Position numbers and translations under genes: made by a program
Shown: positions 51,821-61,281 of the stretch, one piece after another
Layout: every line of letters begins with the position of its first letter
How positions within the stretch are numbered: position 1 is the first letter of the stretch
Notes under the pieces: generated by a model
The model's database searches: none
Told to the model about the DNA's origin: nothing
Seen by the model: the letters and a program-made list of their open reading frames with translations, nothing else
NCBI GenBank assembly: GCA_002432025.1
Contig: DJFE01000016.1
Location: 50,425-114,424, forward strand
DNA length: 64,000 nucleotides
Direction of reading: 5' to 3'
Origin: Candidatus Avelusimicrobium stercoris
Lineage (GTDB): Bacteria > Elusimicrobiota > Elusimicrobia > Elusimicrobiales > Elusimicrobiaceae

Positions 51821-53026
51821 CTAGGCCTCGTAAATGGACAACAAATATTCTATTTCTTTGGCGGTTAAGTCCAAGTCCCTGTCCAAGGAGGCTTGGCTGA
51901 AACGGCCCTCTACAATCTGCGTGGCGCACACGGCCAGCACGCGCTTTAAAATTTCCATAATCGTACCCGTAATGGTGATATTGGGCAAGGTACGCGCAGA
52001 GGACAAAATATTGCTGTATGTGCTGAGCCGCTGAGTAGAGGAGAAAATAAATTGCTCAAAGGCGTCTTCAAACGCCGGGAAGGCGTCAATCATAGAAGCG
52101 TAATGCAGTTGGATATCCGGGCGGGCGCAGAATTTAATAAATTTTAAGGCGTTCTTTTTTTCCTGCGACTGGGTATTGATAAACAAATTCATCCCGGACA
52201 GATAGGAAAAATACATATCGCCCGTCGTCGGCACCGGAAGCGTGCGCACGCGGATACCGCGCCGCGCGTTAAAGGTGCTTACGCCCTGTTTGCGGGAAAT
52301 CATCATACTGGCCTTGCCGGAAACAACCGTCCCCAACGAGCCGCGCTCGCGCAAAATGGGCATATAGTTTTTAAGGGCCAAATTGATGTAATCGCGGATA
52401 CCCTCTTTAAACGCTTTCGTACCTACTAGGGTAGTGCCGCGGTCGGCGGATAAGAGGTCCGACCCGCGCCCCCATACGCACGGCAAGGCGTTGCGCATAG
52501 AAAGCGAGCCGCGCCAATCGCTGTTTTGCATTGGGTAATAGCCCGGAACATCTTTAAATTGTTCACGCAGGGCTTCGCAGGTGTGCAAAAGCCCGTCCCA
52601 AGTGGCCAGGTCCTGCTCGGGCTTGGAGGTTACCAATTTTAAATGGTCGGCCCGGTAGTGCAGCGCGCTTAAATCAAACCACCACGGATAAGAATAAATA
52701 TCCTTGGTGCCCGGCTGGTAACAATGCGCTTTAAGCGGGACCAAGCAGTTGGCTAAGGATAGCCCGGGGTCCAGTTCCGACAAGTTTTCCGCCACGCCCT
52801 CGCGCACCAACAGGGCGGTCCAGTAGTGCGGGATTTGAATCAAATCCGGCACTTCTTCCTCGTGTGTGGGGTGCTTTATGGTAAACATACGCCGCCAAAG
52901 CACATTGCGCGTAAAAACGCGTATGGTAACGTCTATGGACGGATTTTCCTTTTTAAAAAGAGAAATAAACGAAGCGTAAACGTCTTTACTTTTATCGCCC
53001 GCGTCGGGCATCACCCACAAAATCAT
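51821..53026 (-). CDS. Family-1 substrate-binding-like protein without signal peptide
   Basis: A 401-residue relative of extracellular solute-binding proteins for sugars: ILWVMPDAGDKSKDVYASFISLFKKENPSIDVTIRVF opens the first lobe, and YSYPWWFDLSALHYRAD and MMISRKQG are typical later segments. The protein starts directly at the mature fold: no hydrophobic leader or lipobox, and the ATG has a strong ribosome-binding site (AAGGAG), so the absence is real. No ABC permease or ATPase is nearby. The gene touches the GAF-GGDEF gene, suggesting a cytoplasmic ligand sensor acting on it. The C-terminal ~90 residues are helical and could be a contact domain. Confidence 0.8.
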   Translation of the reverse strand: MILWVMPDAGDKSKDVYASFISLFKKENPSIDVTIRVFTRNVLWRRMFTIKHPTHEEEVPDLIQIPHYWTALLVREGVAENLSELDPGLSLANCLVPLKAHCYQPGTKDIYSYPWWFDLSALHYRADHLKLVTSKPEQDLATWDGLLHTCEALREQFKDVPGYYPMQNSDWRGSLSMRNALPCVWGRGSDLLSADRGTTLVGTKAFKEGIRDYINLALKNYMPILRERGSLGTVVSGKASMMISRKQGVSTFNARRGIRVRTLPVPTTGDMYFSYLSGMNLFINTQSQEKKNALKFIKFCARPDIQLHYASMIDAFPAFEDAFEQFIFSSTQRLSTYSNILSSARTLPNITITGTIMEILKRVLAVCATQIVEGRFSQASLDRDLDLTAKEIEYLLSIYEA

Positions 53027-53040
53027 TTGGACTCCTTACA

Positions 53041-54060
53041 CTAATCCCAACTGCGTACCTTCATATTGGGGTTAATGTCTATATTCTTTTTAACCGGCTT
53101 GCCGGTCTTTTCGGCGTGTTCCAATTTTTTATAAGCGGCCAAGGCAATCATAGCGGCGTTGTCCGAGGACAATTTGCGCTCCACAAAGTGGACCTCTATG
53201 CCCGCTTGCTGGGCCTCTTTTTGCATTTTCTCGCGCAGGAGTGAGTTCGCTGCCACCCCGCCGCCCACGGCAATGTGTTTTACCTTATATTTTTTGGCGG
53301 CCAACAAGGTTTTGGTTACCAAGGTTTCCACCATTGCTTCTTCAAAACTGGCGCACACATCAGGGATAGAAAAATCTTTATGGTCGCGCAGGTAGTAACT
53401 GACCGCGGTTTTGATACCGCTGAACGAAAATTCCCACGTTCCCGGCAACAGCGGGCGCGGAAAATGGATAGCGTCCCGCTTGCCCAAAAGCGCCTGCTTG
53501 GATACCTGCGGCCCGCCCGGATAAGCCAGCCCCAACAACTTGGCTACCTTATCAAAGGCTTCGCCCGCGGCGTCGTCGCGCGTTTTACCCAATACTTTAT
53601 AATCGCCGTAGTTTCTAACGTACCACAGTTCCGTGTGCCCGCCGGACACCACCAACGCCACCAACGGAAATTGCAATTTGTTTTTGGCTTCGTTGCCTTC
53701 AAAATCGCACGCAAAAATATGCCCTTCCAAGTGGTTTACTCCTATTATAGGCACTTTTTTGAATTTTGCAAGCGTTTCCGCCGCCACACGCCCCACCATT
53801 AAGCCGCCGGGCAGACCGGGGCCGCTGGCAAAGGCAACGTAATCAATCGGCTGGTCCTTTAAGGCCTCGCCAATGACGGTGGCAATTTTGGCGGCGTGGG
53901 CGCGGCTGGCTAACTCCGGCACCACTCCGTGGTATTTTTTATGTTCGTCAATTTGGGAATAAATAACGTTAGACAAAATCTCTTTGCCCCCCTTTAAAAG
54001 GGCGGCGGAGGTTTCGTCGCAAGTGGATTCAATACCTAAAATCGTAAAATCTTTCTTCAT
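53041..54060 (-). CDS. tsaD: tRNA threonylcarbamoyltransferase TsaD
   Basis: A 339-residue TsaD, which with TsaB and TsaE transfers threonylcarbamoyl to A37 of ANN-reading tRNAs. It has ILGIESTCDETS at the start, the metal-binding His pair in NHLEGH (110 and 114), the ATP-binding GGHTELW and the third-ligand region LSSDNAAMIA near the C-terminus. Length and motifs are normal. It overlaps the ctp gene by 4 bases (ATGA). Confidence 0.96.
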   Translation of the reverse strand: MKKDFTILGIESTCDETSAALLKGGKEILSNVIYSQIDEHKKYHGVVPELASRAHAAKIATVIGEALKDQPIDYVAFASGPGLPGGLMVGRVAAETLAKFKKVPIIGVNHLEGHIFACDFEGNEAKNKLQFPLVALVVSGGHTELWYVRNYGDYKVLGKTRDDAAGEAFDKVAKLLGLAYPGGPQVSKQALLGKRDAIHFPRPLLPGTWEFSFSGIKTAVSYYLRDHKDFSIPDVCASFEEAMVETLVTKTLLAAKKYKVKHIAVGGGVAANSLLREKMQKEAQQAGIEVHFVERKLSSDNAAMIALAAYKKLEHAEKTGKPVKKNIDINPNMKVRSWD

Positions 54061-55442
54061 TTAGAGGCTTCCTTTTGTCCGGCTTTTTTATCATCCGTTT
54101 TAGCGGTATTTTTTTTGTCCGCCTTTTGGGCTTTGCGCTCTTCGGCCGCCTTTTTGGAAGCGGCTTTGGCATCTTCCAGGCTTACTTTACCCGTCAGAAT
54201 TTCCACGGCTTTATCCAGCACCGGGTCCGCGACGGTAAACTTCATATCAGGCGTTTTTTGACCGGGCGTATGCACAATATTATTATACTGCATAAACACC
54301 TTGGCTTCCTTGTCCGCCGGGAAGATAACTTCCACATCCGGCACAATACCGCCCTCGTCAGCCTTGGATTTATCGCGGTAGTCGCGCTGGATTAAGCGGC
54401 CGGACGGGGTGTAATAATGCGCAATCGTCAGGCGCAGGCCCGCCCCGCCGGAAAGCGGCATCACCTGCTGTACGCTGGCTTTGCCAAAGGTCCGCTGTCC
54501 CACGATAAACGCGCGGCCGTTGTCTTGCAGGGCACCCGAAACGATTTCGCTCGCGCTGGCGGAACCTTGGTTGACGAGCAACGCCATCGGGATATCCGGG
54601 TAATCCGGTTGCGCGGAGGTTTTAAATTCTTGGTAATACTCGGGTTTACGCCCTTGGGTATAGACAATCATTTCATCCGGCGCCAAAAAGAGTTTAGCGA
54701 TATCCACCGCACCCGTTAATAAACCGCCGGGATTAAAGCGCAAGTCCAGCACGAGAGAGGTCATCCCTTGTTTTTGCAAGTTCTTTAACGCTTTTTTAAT
54801 GGCTTCGGTGCTGTGGCCCGAAAAGTCCACCAAATACACATACCCGACTTTACCCGGGAGCATACGGGAATAGACCACCTCGGGCACGATTTTTTCGCGC
54901 TTAAATTTAAAGTCCGGCAAATTCTTGTATTCGCCTTTATCATCCTTGCGGCTAATGGTAATTTTTACTTTACTGCCCACGGGGCCGCGCATTAATTCCA
55001 CGGCTTCATCCAAGGGCATATTTTTTACGTCCTTATCGTCCACCGCCACAATGCGGTCGCCCGGCATTACCCCGGCCTTAAAGGCGGGCGTGCCCGGCAT
55101 AGGCGTCATTACCGTAATAAAACCGTCCACCGCCTGCAAGCGGATACCCAAACCGCCAAAGTCGCCGCGGGTGTCGTTTTTGAGTTCCTTATAATCCTTG
55201 GGGTCCAAATATTGCGAAAAATCGTCCAGTTCCCCCACTACGCCCTTGATGGCGCCGGAAACAAGTTTATCCGTATCGGTAACTTCTACATAGTTTTCCT
55301 TGACGTATTCCAACACATCTACCAAGGTGCGCAACTGTTTTAAACTGTTATCCGCCGCCGCATACGCGTACGGAAACAGCGTCCCCATAAAAAACAATAC
55401 TGCCGCCAACACGGCGTAACGACTTAATTTTTTTGATTTCAT
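54057..55442 (-). CDS. ctpA: C-terminal processing peptidase (S41 family)
   Basis: A 461-residue exported serine protease: signal anchor (about 8-29), an N-terminal helical region, a PDZ domain (about 95-175, GGLGIRLQAVDGFITVM) and the S41 catalytic domain with Ser296 in NQGSASASEI and Lys321 in TFGKASVQ, the 25-residue spacing of the Ser-Lys dyad. The tail is Lys/Ala-rich. CtpA-type peptidases trim periplasmic proteins and control cell-wall hydrolases; it lies next to envC and ftsX, which fits that role. Confidence 0.93.
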   Translation of the reverse strand: MKSKKLSRYAVLAAVLFFMGTLFPYAYAAADNSLKQLRTLVDVLEYVKENYVEVTDTDKLVSGAIKGVVGELDDFSQYLDPKDYKELKNDTRGDFGGLGIRLQAVDGFITVMTPMPGTPAFKAGVMPGDRIVAVDDKDVKNMPLDEAVELMRGPVGSKVKITISRKDDKGEYKNLPDFKFKREKIVPEVVYSRMLPGKVGYVYLVDFSGHSTEAIKKALKNLQKQGMTSLVLDLRFNPGGLLTGAVDIAKLFLAPDEMIVYTQGRKPEYYQEFKTSAQPDYPDIPMALLVNQGSASASEIVSGALQDNGRAFIVGQRTFGKASVQQVMPLSGGAGLRLTIAHYYTPSGRLIQRDYRDKSKADEGGIVPDVEVIFPADKEAKVFMQYNNIVHTPGQKTPDMKFTVADPVLDKAVEILTGKVSLEDAKAASKKAAEERKAQKADKKNTAKTDDKKAGQKEASK

Positions 55443-55458
55443 ATCATCCTCTAAATAG

Positions 55459-56628
55459 TTATTTCAGCCACTCCTGCGGATCCACCGCGGTAGTGCCTTG
55501 GCGGATTTCAAAATATACCGCACTCTTGCCCGTGCCGGAGGAGGACTGCGTGTCCTGCCCCGCCGTGCCGATTACGCCCTGCACCGGGAGTTTATCCCCC
55601 ACCGAGGCGCTGATTTCCTTCAAAAATCCGTAAATGGTAAAGAACCCTTTATTGTGGTCCACAATTACCACATTGCCATACGAGCGGAAGGGCCCGGCGT
55701 AAATCACGCTGCCCTCTGCCGCCGTGCGGACAGGTTCGCCCGCCTTGGCGGAAATTTTAATCCCGTCGCGGAAAATCCAAGTATTCAAATCGGCGCGGTA
55801 TTCCTTGCCGAATTTGCTGATAACCGTTCCCGCCACCGGCCACGGTAACGAGTGGCGCGCGGCATCTATGCGCGGACCTGTGGTGGATTTTTTGACCGGG
55901 GTCTTGGAAGCGGCGGCCTTTTTAGCGTCCGCCGCCTTGCGTTTACGCTCAAACGAGGCGAGCAAATTGTTCAGTTCCGCGGCCGATTTATTCAGTTCAT
56001 TAATTTCCTTGCGCACGGCGTCGGCCTTACGCTGGGTAACGTCCAAATCCTTCTTCTTTTTATTAAACGATTGCGAAATGACGGCCTGTTCCTGCTTGAT
56101 TTGGGAACTCTGCGCCATTAATTTTTTGTTGCGCTCCTCAAACGAGTGCAAGCGCTCTTTGGCCTCTTTATTTTCTTTTTTAAGTTCAGCGGCAAAGGCG
56201 GCCTTGTGCGTAACCATACGGTCCACAAAAATTTCCTGCTCCAAACTGTACCCGCCCGGGCAAGCCGCGCAAGAGGGCGTAAAATAATATTGGGTTAATT
56301 CCTCTTGCACCACCCCCTGCCACATCGGCATACTGCGCTCCAACGCGGCGCGTTTATCCTCAATAGACAGCAAATTTTGCTCTACATAGGTAATGTCGGA
56401 CTCTACTTTATTTTTGCGCTGTTCGGCGCGCGCTTTTTGGTTTTCCAAGGCGGAAATTTCCTGCGAAATCTGCTGCGCCTGTTTGCGGTATTTTTGCAAT
56501 TCCCGCTCTTTTTCAGCCGCCGCATTTTTTAGTTTTTCCAACTCTTGCTTACGTTTGGCGGCCTCGTCGCAATAGAGCGGCGAGGCAAACACCAACAGAG
56601 CCAATAAAACGCTTAAAACTTTTGCCAT
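55459..56628 (-). CDS. envC: EnvC-like murein hydrolase activator (degenerate LytM)
   Basis: A 389-residue exported protein: signal peptide (to about 20), a long coiled coil (about 21-245, with LEKLKNAAAEKERELQKYRK) and a C-terminal LytM/M23 fold (about 270-389). All zinc ligands of active M23 enzymes are replaced: HxxxD becomes RDGIK, the TxYxH position reads TIYGF, and HxH reads VYF. It is therefore an activator of amidases, like EnvC, not a hydrolase. It overlaps ftsX by 16 bases; EnvC is the periplasmic partner of FtsEX. Confidence 0.88.
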   Translation of the reverse strand: MAKVLSVLLALLVFASPLYCDEAAKRKQELEKLKNAAAEKERELQKYRKQAQQISQEISALENQKARAEQRKNKVESDITYVEQNLLSIEDKRAALERSMPMWQGVVQEELTQYYFTPSCAACPGGYSLEQEIFVDRMVTHKAAFAAELKKENKEAKERLHSFEERNKKLMAQSSQIKQEQAVISQSFNKKKKDLDVTQRKADAVRKEINELNKSAAELNNLLASFERKRKAADAKKAAASKTPVKKSTTGPRIDAARHSLPWPVAGTVISKFGKEYRADLNTWIFRDGIKISAKAGEPVRTAAEGSVIYAGPFRSYGNVVIVDHNKGFFTIYGFLKEISASVGDKLPVQGVIGTAGQDTQSSSGTGKSAVYFEIRQGTTAVDPQEWLK

Positions 56629-57398
56629 TTAGATAACGTCCACCCAAAAAGCCCGCAAAAGGCTAATAATAACAACTGCCGCCCAAGCGAAGTAAACTGG
56701 CTGACGGCTTCGGCCAAAAAACCCGTAGGATACACGAGCACCGCAAAAAACAGGCAGGAAGCCAGCCCGGCCAAAACGCCGGAAACAGCCCCGCTAAAAA
56801 AGTGCGCACGCGGCCCGGCCGACGGATAGGCCTCCACCAAAAACATAAAGGCCAAAAACAACAAGAGCGCAAACACAACAGCCAAATTTAACAGTTTGGC
56901 GCACAGCCCCACATAAAAAAGCAGTTGCGCGTGCTGTAAATTGTAATGCGGCGTTAAGAACGGATATTCCGCCGACAAATTATCCGCAAACGGGCGGATA
57001 TTGTTAATGGCCTTGTAATTTAAATGCAGTTCGTAATACGCAGGCATTTTATTCTTGCCCATTAAAAGCATAGCATCGGCCAGTTGCGGGTTTTGTCGGC
57101 GGACGGCTTCCAGCGCGTCCTGCGGGGAAAACAGGCGAACTTCGGCGATGTCCTCTTTTTGGTTTAAGGATTCACCCGTTTCCGCCAGTTTTGCATTGTC
57201 CGGCGTACCGTTTACGGTTAAAATCATTTTAAACGAGCGGTTTAACTCCTGATAATAGGTATCCAGCCGCATATTTACAAACACCGCCGTTTGCAACAAA
57301 ACTGCCACCGCAAACACCAGTAAAAAGAGTCTGCGGTGCAAGTGAAACACGTGTTTGGGGGCTTTAACCGTTTTGGGCTCTTCCAAAAATTCTTCCAT
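56613..57398 (-). CDS. ftsX: Cell-division protein FtsX
   Basis: A 261-residue FtsX-like membrane protein with TM1 (about 27-47), a periplasmic loop (about 48-165) carrying EDIAEVRLFSPQDALEAVRRQNP, and three further TMs with the FtsX core between about 165 and 258. With the ATPase FtsE it forms the complex that activates EnvC at the septum. No ftsE is adjacent here, although ftsE normally precedes ftsX; the gene upstream is an alkaline phosphatase. FtsE may be encoded elsewhere. Confidence 0.85.
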   Translation of the reverse strand: MEEFLEEPKTVKAPKHVFHLHRRLFLLVFAVAVLLQTAVFVNMRLDTYYQELNRSFKMILTVNGTPDNAKLAETGESLNQKEDIAEVRLFSPQDALEAVRRQNPQLADAMLLMGKNKMPAYYELHLNYKAINNIRPFADNLSAEYPFLTPHYNLQHAQLLFYVGLCAKLLNLAVVFALLLFLAFMFLVEAYPSAGPRAHFFSGAVSGVLAGLASCLFFAVLVYPTGFLAEAVSQFTSLGRQLLLLAFCGLFGWTLSKWQKF

Positions 57399-57401
57399 AA
57401 A

Positions 57402-58772
57402 TTACCACCCTAACGCCGCTTTCATACGCGGCAAAATGTCCGTATTGTGGTACAGGCCGGAAAACTCGCCGGCGTCCTCGCCGTAGGCCACGCTTAACAA
57501 CGGCAAAGACGAGTGGGACGGCGTAGCCCATACGATACCGCGATCTTCGTCCAACTGTTTAAAAAGACCGTCCAAATCCTCCGGGTTTTTAAAGGCGGAA
57601 ATATCCACCGGATAACCCATAGCGGCGGTTAATTGCTCCTGCAATAAGGCCGGGGTCCGTTTTTCAGGCGACAGTTTTTTTAACTCCTCCTTTAAATTGT
57701 ACAAACTGCGCTTTTGGAGTAAAAACTGGTGATACGTTTTAAAGGAAGCGTAGTCCACATTGCCGTCATAGAGCACTTCGCCCTGGGCGGTTTTTTCCAT
57801 TACTTTTTGCTGCCCCAAGTGGCGGTAGGTAAACGCGCCGAGGCCCGTGTCGTGGTCCGCATTTAAATAGACCAAGGTATCGGGCGTTTTGTCGGCATAA
57901 GGCAACACATAGCCCAGTAAGGTATCCAAGTTTTGCATTTCCTTAAACCACGCGCCCGCGTCGTTGCCGTGGGCGGCCCAGTCAATTTTTCCGGCTTCCA
58001 CCATTAAAATAAAACCGTTGGGGTTTTGGCTCAAAATTTCCACCGCTTTTTGCGTTTGTTCGGTAAGCGTGGGGATTTGCGGGTGCATATACATTTCTAC
58101 CGTCATCGGCAGAGCCTGCTCGGCAAACAGCCCCAGCACTTTACCAGATTTGATTTTGGCCAGTTCCTTTTTGTTGGTGGCAATATGATAACCTTTCTTT
58201 TTAGCCTGTTTTAAAAGTTTTTTATTTTCCCCGGTGGAAAAATATTTAAGGCCGCCGCCCATAATCACTTCCGGGCCGAAATTAATCATTTGGCGGGCAA
58301 TCTCCATTTTCTGGCGGCGGTTTTGCGTATGGGAGGTAAAAGCCGCTGGGGTGGCGTCGGTAACATATACGTCCGTAACCACGCCGACGGACATCCCTTT
58401 TTCGCGTGCCATTTCCAGCAAGGTTTTGGCGGCCGCGCCGTTGTAATCCTCGCCGATTACACCCGGGCGGGAAAGTTGGCCCGTAGCCATTTGCGTAGCC
58501 GCGGCGGCGGAATCGGTTACCAAGGTATCATAGGTATTGTTAAAGAACAAGCCCCACGTACCGCCATTTAACATCCGCTCCAAGTTGGAGGTTTTTTCGG
58601 GGTAGTCCGGCAAGTTCGCATAGCGGACACCCTCGGTAAAAAAGCCGATAGCCTCCGGGCCCATACCGTCCCCAATTACCCAAATAAGATTCTTTACGTT
58701 CCCGGCTAAGGCAGGGACCGACAGCAGTACAAAAACCAAAAGTGCAAATAAAACACGACGCATATTCTTCAT
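57402..58772 (-). CDS. phoA: Alkaline phosphatase
   Basis: A 456-residue exported enzyme releasing phosphate from monoesters. The start at 58772 is chosen because a good ribosome-binding site (AGGAG) precedes it and a signal peptide follows (RRVLFALLVFVLLSVPALAG); an upstream in-frame start has neither. Motifs: the first metal Asp in WVIGDGMGPEAI, catalytic Ser88 in TDSAAAATQMATG, metal ligands in LMVEAGKIDWAAHGND and LNADHDTGLGAF, and a late His in ATPSHSSLP. Its ribosome-binding site overlaps the glgA stop. Confidence 0.9.
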   Translation of the reverse strand: MKNMRRVLFALLVFVLLSVPALAGNVKNLIWVIGDGMGPEAIGFFTEGVRYANLPDYPEKTSNLERMLNGGTWGLFFNNTYDTLVTDSAAAATQMATGQLSRPGVIGEDYNGAAAKTLLEMAREKGMSVGVVTDVYVTDATPAAFTSHTQNRRQKMEIARQMINFGPEVIMGGGLKYFSTGENKKLLKQAKKKGYHIATNKKELAKIKSGKVLGLFAEQALPMTVEMYMHPQIPTLTEQTQKAVEILSQNPNGFILMVEAGKIDWAAHGNDAGAWFKEMQNLDTLLGYVLPYADKTPDTLVYLNADHDTGLGAFTYRHLGQQKVMEKTAQGEVLYDGNVDYASFKTYHQFLLQKRSLYNLKEELKKLSPEKRTPALLQEQLTAAMGYPVDISAFKNPEDLDGLFKQLDEDRGIVWATPSHSSLPLLSVAYGEDAGEFSGLYHNTDILPRMKAALGW

Positions 58773-58780
58773 TTTATCTC

Positions 58781-60232
58781 CTAAATCATTGTTTTGCGGT
58801 ACAAATCCAAATAGGCCTGGGCCGATTTGTCCCACGATAAATCCTGCCGCATTGCATTGCGAACGAGTTTTGTCCACACTGGGCGGTTGTGCTGGTACAG
58901 GGCCAGCGCACCCTCCAAGGTGGCGTAAATACCGTTTTCGGTAAAGTTGTTAATAAAGAAGCCCGTGGCCGTATCTTCTTTGCCGGGTTCATAGCCCTTT
59001 ACGGTATCCACCAGCCCACCCACTTTGGACACGACGGGCAGCGTACCGTATTGCATAGCAATTAACTGCGAAAGCCCGCACGGCTCAAAGCGCGACGGCA
59101 TTAAGAACAAGTCCGAGCCCGCATAAATGCGGTGGGCCAAATCTTCATCCAAGCGGCCGTTGTAACTGACGGACGTGGGATTATTGCGCGCCAAACTTTG
59201 GTACGCCTTTTCCAGCATTGGGTCGCCCATACCCAGCACCACAAACTGTGCGCGATCTTTTAAGCGTTCAATCAAATTGACGGCCACATCCAATCCCTTT
59301 TGATAATCCAAGCGCGACACAATGCCAATAAGCGGCTTGTCGGCTTCCTGCGGGAGTTTGCATTGCTGCTGCAAGGCTAATTTGGCGGCCAATTTACCCT
59401 TTACCACTTCGCTTACGTCGTAGCCAATGGGCAACACGGGGTCTAATTCCGGGTCCCAGATATCGGTATCAATCCCGTTTACAATACCGCAAAAGTTTTT
59501 ACTGCGGTAGCGCAAAAGCCCCTCCAATCCAAAACCCATAGCGGGGTCTGTTTGAACTTCGCGCGCGTAGTTGGGGCTGACGGTATTGATGTTATCGGCA
59601 AACACGATGCCGCTCTTTAAGAAACTAATTCCCCCGTAATATTCAAATTTATCGGGAGTGTAATCCACCGGGTGGAACCCCGCCTTGCGGAACGAGGAAT
59701 AGGGATAGTGCCCTTGGTAGGCAATGTTGTGAATCGTATATAAACTGCGGGTGCGGGTGTAGAAGGCGTCCAACTTATACACCGTTTTTAAATAGGCGGG
59801 AATTAAGCCCGTCTGCCAGTCGTGGCAATGGATGATATCGGGGCGGAAGCCGATAAACTTACACCCTTCCAGCACCGCGCGGCTAAACAAAATAAAGCGC
59901 TCATCGTTGTCGGGGTATTCGCCCATTTTGGTACGGTAGAGTTCGGGGCGGTCAAAATATTTGCGGTTGCCTACAAAAAACACCAACACATTGCCCCAGT
60001 TAATATAAGAAAGCGAAACCTGCTCTATTCTATCCCCTATCGGGATTAAATACACGCCGGGAACCACCTTTAAAGAGGACACCCGCACAATATTGCGGTA
60101 GTGTGGCAGGAACAAAAGCACCTTGTTGCCCTTGCGCATAGAAAACTGCTGGCAGAGCGCGCCCACCACATCGGCAAGCCCCCCGGTTTTGCAAAACGGA
60201 AACGCCTCGCTGGCGGCCAAAACAATATTCAT
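58781..60232 (-). CDS. glgA: Glycogen synthase
   Basis: A 483-residue GT5 enzyme that extends alpha-1,4-glucan from ADP-glucose. The N-terminal GT-B half has the nucleotide-binding KTGGLADVVGAL (Lys15) and HDWQTGLIPAYLK. The C-terminal half has ISRLDYQKGLDVAV and the catalytic MPSRFEPCGLSQLIAM. Length is normal. No other glycogen gene is adjacent; it lies between scpB and phoA with 2 and 8 bases of spacing. It implies storage glycogen. Confidence 0.95.
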   Translation of the reverse strand: MNIVLAASEAFPFCKTGGLADVVGALCQQFSMRKGNKVLLFLPHYRNIVRVSSLKVVPGVYLIPIGDRIEQVSLSYINWGNVLVFFVGNRKYFDRPELYRTKMGEYPDNDERFILFSRAVLEGCKFIGFRPDIIHCHDWQTGLIPAYLKTVYKLDAFYTRTRSLYTIHNIAYQGHYPYSSFRKAGFHPVDYTPDKFEYYGGISFLKSGIVFADNINTVSPNYAREVQTDPAMGFGLEGLLRYRSKNFCGIVNGIDTDIWDPELDPVLPIGYDVSEVVKGKLAAKLALQQQCKLPQEADKPLIGIVSRLDYQKGLDVAVNLIERLKDRAQFVVLGMGDPMLEKAYQSLARNNPTSVSYNGRLDEDLAHRIYAGSDLFLMPSRFEPCGLSQLIAMQYGTLPVVSKVGGLVDTVKGYEPGKEDTATGFFINNFTENGIYATLEGALALYQHNRPVWTKLVRNAMRQDLSWDKSAQAYLDLYRKTMI

Positions 60233-60234
60233 AG

Positions 60235-61266
60235 TTATTTATCCTCCTGGTTTTCTTGCGCAGGTTGCGCGTCGGCGGGTTTGTTATCCGCCTCTTCCCG
60301 CCGGGACTGCAAAGAGGCCAACGCATTATCGGGCGCGGTTACCTGCTCGTTTACCTTTAAGGCGGGGTCCGTGTCCTGCGCGGGCTCCGTTGAAACCACG
60401 CCGACGGCTTCCACCGGGGCTTTTTCCTCGGCGGACAAGGCGGCCTGCTTTAAGAGTTCGGGGGCGGCGTCATTGGTAAAAATATCCCCGCGGTTGTAAC
60501 TGTTGCGCGTAAAGAACGGGTCGGCGGACGACGCGTCCAGCGCCTGCAATTTTTCCTCGCCTTCCAATTCTTCCAGCGGAATAATGGCGGGCTCTTTAAG
60601 CGGCGGCAAGGGCTCGCCGAACGGAAGTTCCTCTTGCTTTTCGCGCAAGGTTTTGGAAGCAAACTCCTGTAAGTCGGGCAGTTCGGAAATTTTGTTCAGC
60701 CCAAAAATGCGTAAAAATTCATCCGTCGTACCATAGACCATTGGGCGGCCAATGGTATCTTTTTTGCCCACCACGCGCACGAGACCGCGCTCCAACAAGC
60801 GTTCCAACGGGCCCGCCACATCCACGCCGCGGATGGCTTCCATTTCCGCGCGGGTAAGCGGTTGCTTGTAGGCGATAATGGCCAAGGTTTCCAACGCGGC
60901 GTTGGAAAGTTTGGTCGTCATTTTTTCGTTATACAAGCGTCGCACCCAGCGGCCAAATTCCGGCTTGGTGGACATTTGGAACCCGCCGCCGATTTCCACC
61001 ACGCGGATAGCGCTTTGGCGTTGGGCGTAGTCTTCTTGGATTTCCAAAATCATCTCGCGCACGCGCCGCGCATCCACACCGTCAATTACGTCTGCGATGC
61101 GGGAGGGTTTTATCGGGCGGTCGGTAATAAACAAAAGGGTTTCCACAATCTGCTTAAATTCGCTCGTGGGCACCAGTTCAAAGGGCCGTTCATCCGCCGG
61201 CTTTTCGGTCGCGGGCGTTGTTTGCGCCGCGGCTTGAACAGGTGTTACATTTTCTTCGGTTGGCAT
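60235..61266 (-). CDS. scpB: Segregation and condensation protein B
   Basis: A 343-residue ScpB, kleisin-interacting subunit of the SMC condensin. The two winged helices span about 35-205 (FKQIVETLLFITDRPIKPSRI, ALETLAIIAYKQPLTRAEME, DTIGRPMVYGTTDEFLRIFGL). The N-terminus adds about 30 and the C-terminus about 140 low-complexity residues rich in Ala, Glu and Pro, making it longer than the usual ~190-200. GGAGG precedes the ATG. It follows scpA by 15 bases. Confidence 0.95.
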   Translation of the reverse strand: MPTEENVTPVQAAAQTTPATEKPADERPFELVPTSEFKQIVETLLFITDRPIKPSRIADVIDGVDARRVREMILEIQEDYAQRQSAIRVVEIGGGFQMSTKPEFGRWVRRLYNEKMTTKLSNAALETLAIIAYKQPLTRAEMEAIRGVDVAGPLERLLERGLVRVVGKKDTIGRPMVYGTTDEFLRIFGLNKISELPDLQEFASKTLREKQEELPFGEPLPPLKEPAIIPLEELEGEEKLQALDASSADPFFTRNSYNRGDIFTNDAAPELLKQAALSAEEKAPVEAVGVVSTEPAQDTDPALKVNEQVTAPDNALASLQSRREEADNKPADAQPAQENQEDK

Positions 61267-61281
61267 AAGTCCTCCGGGCGG

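Noticed and set aside
55459..56628. Active M23 peptidase
   Set aside because: All zinc-binding positions are substituted, so only an activator role is supported.
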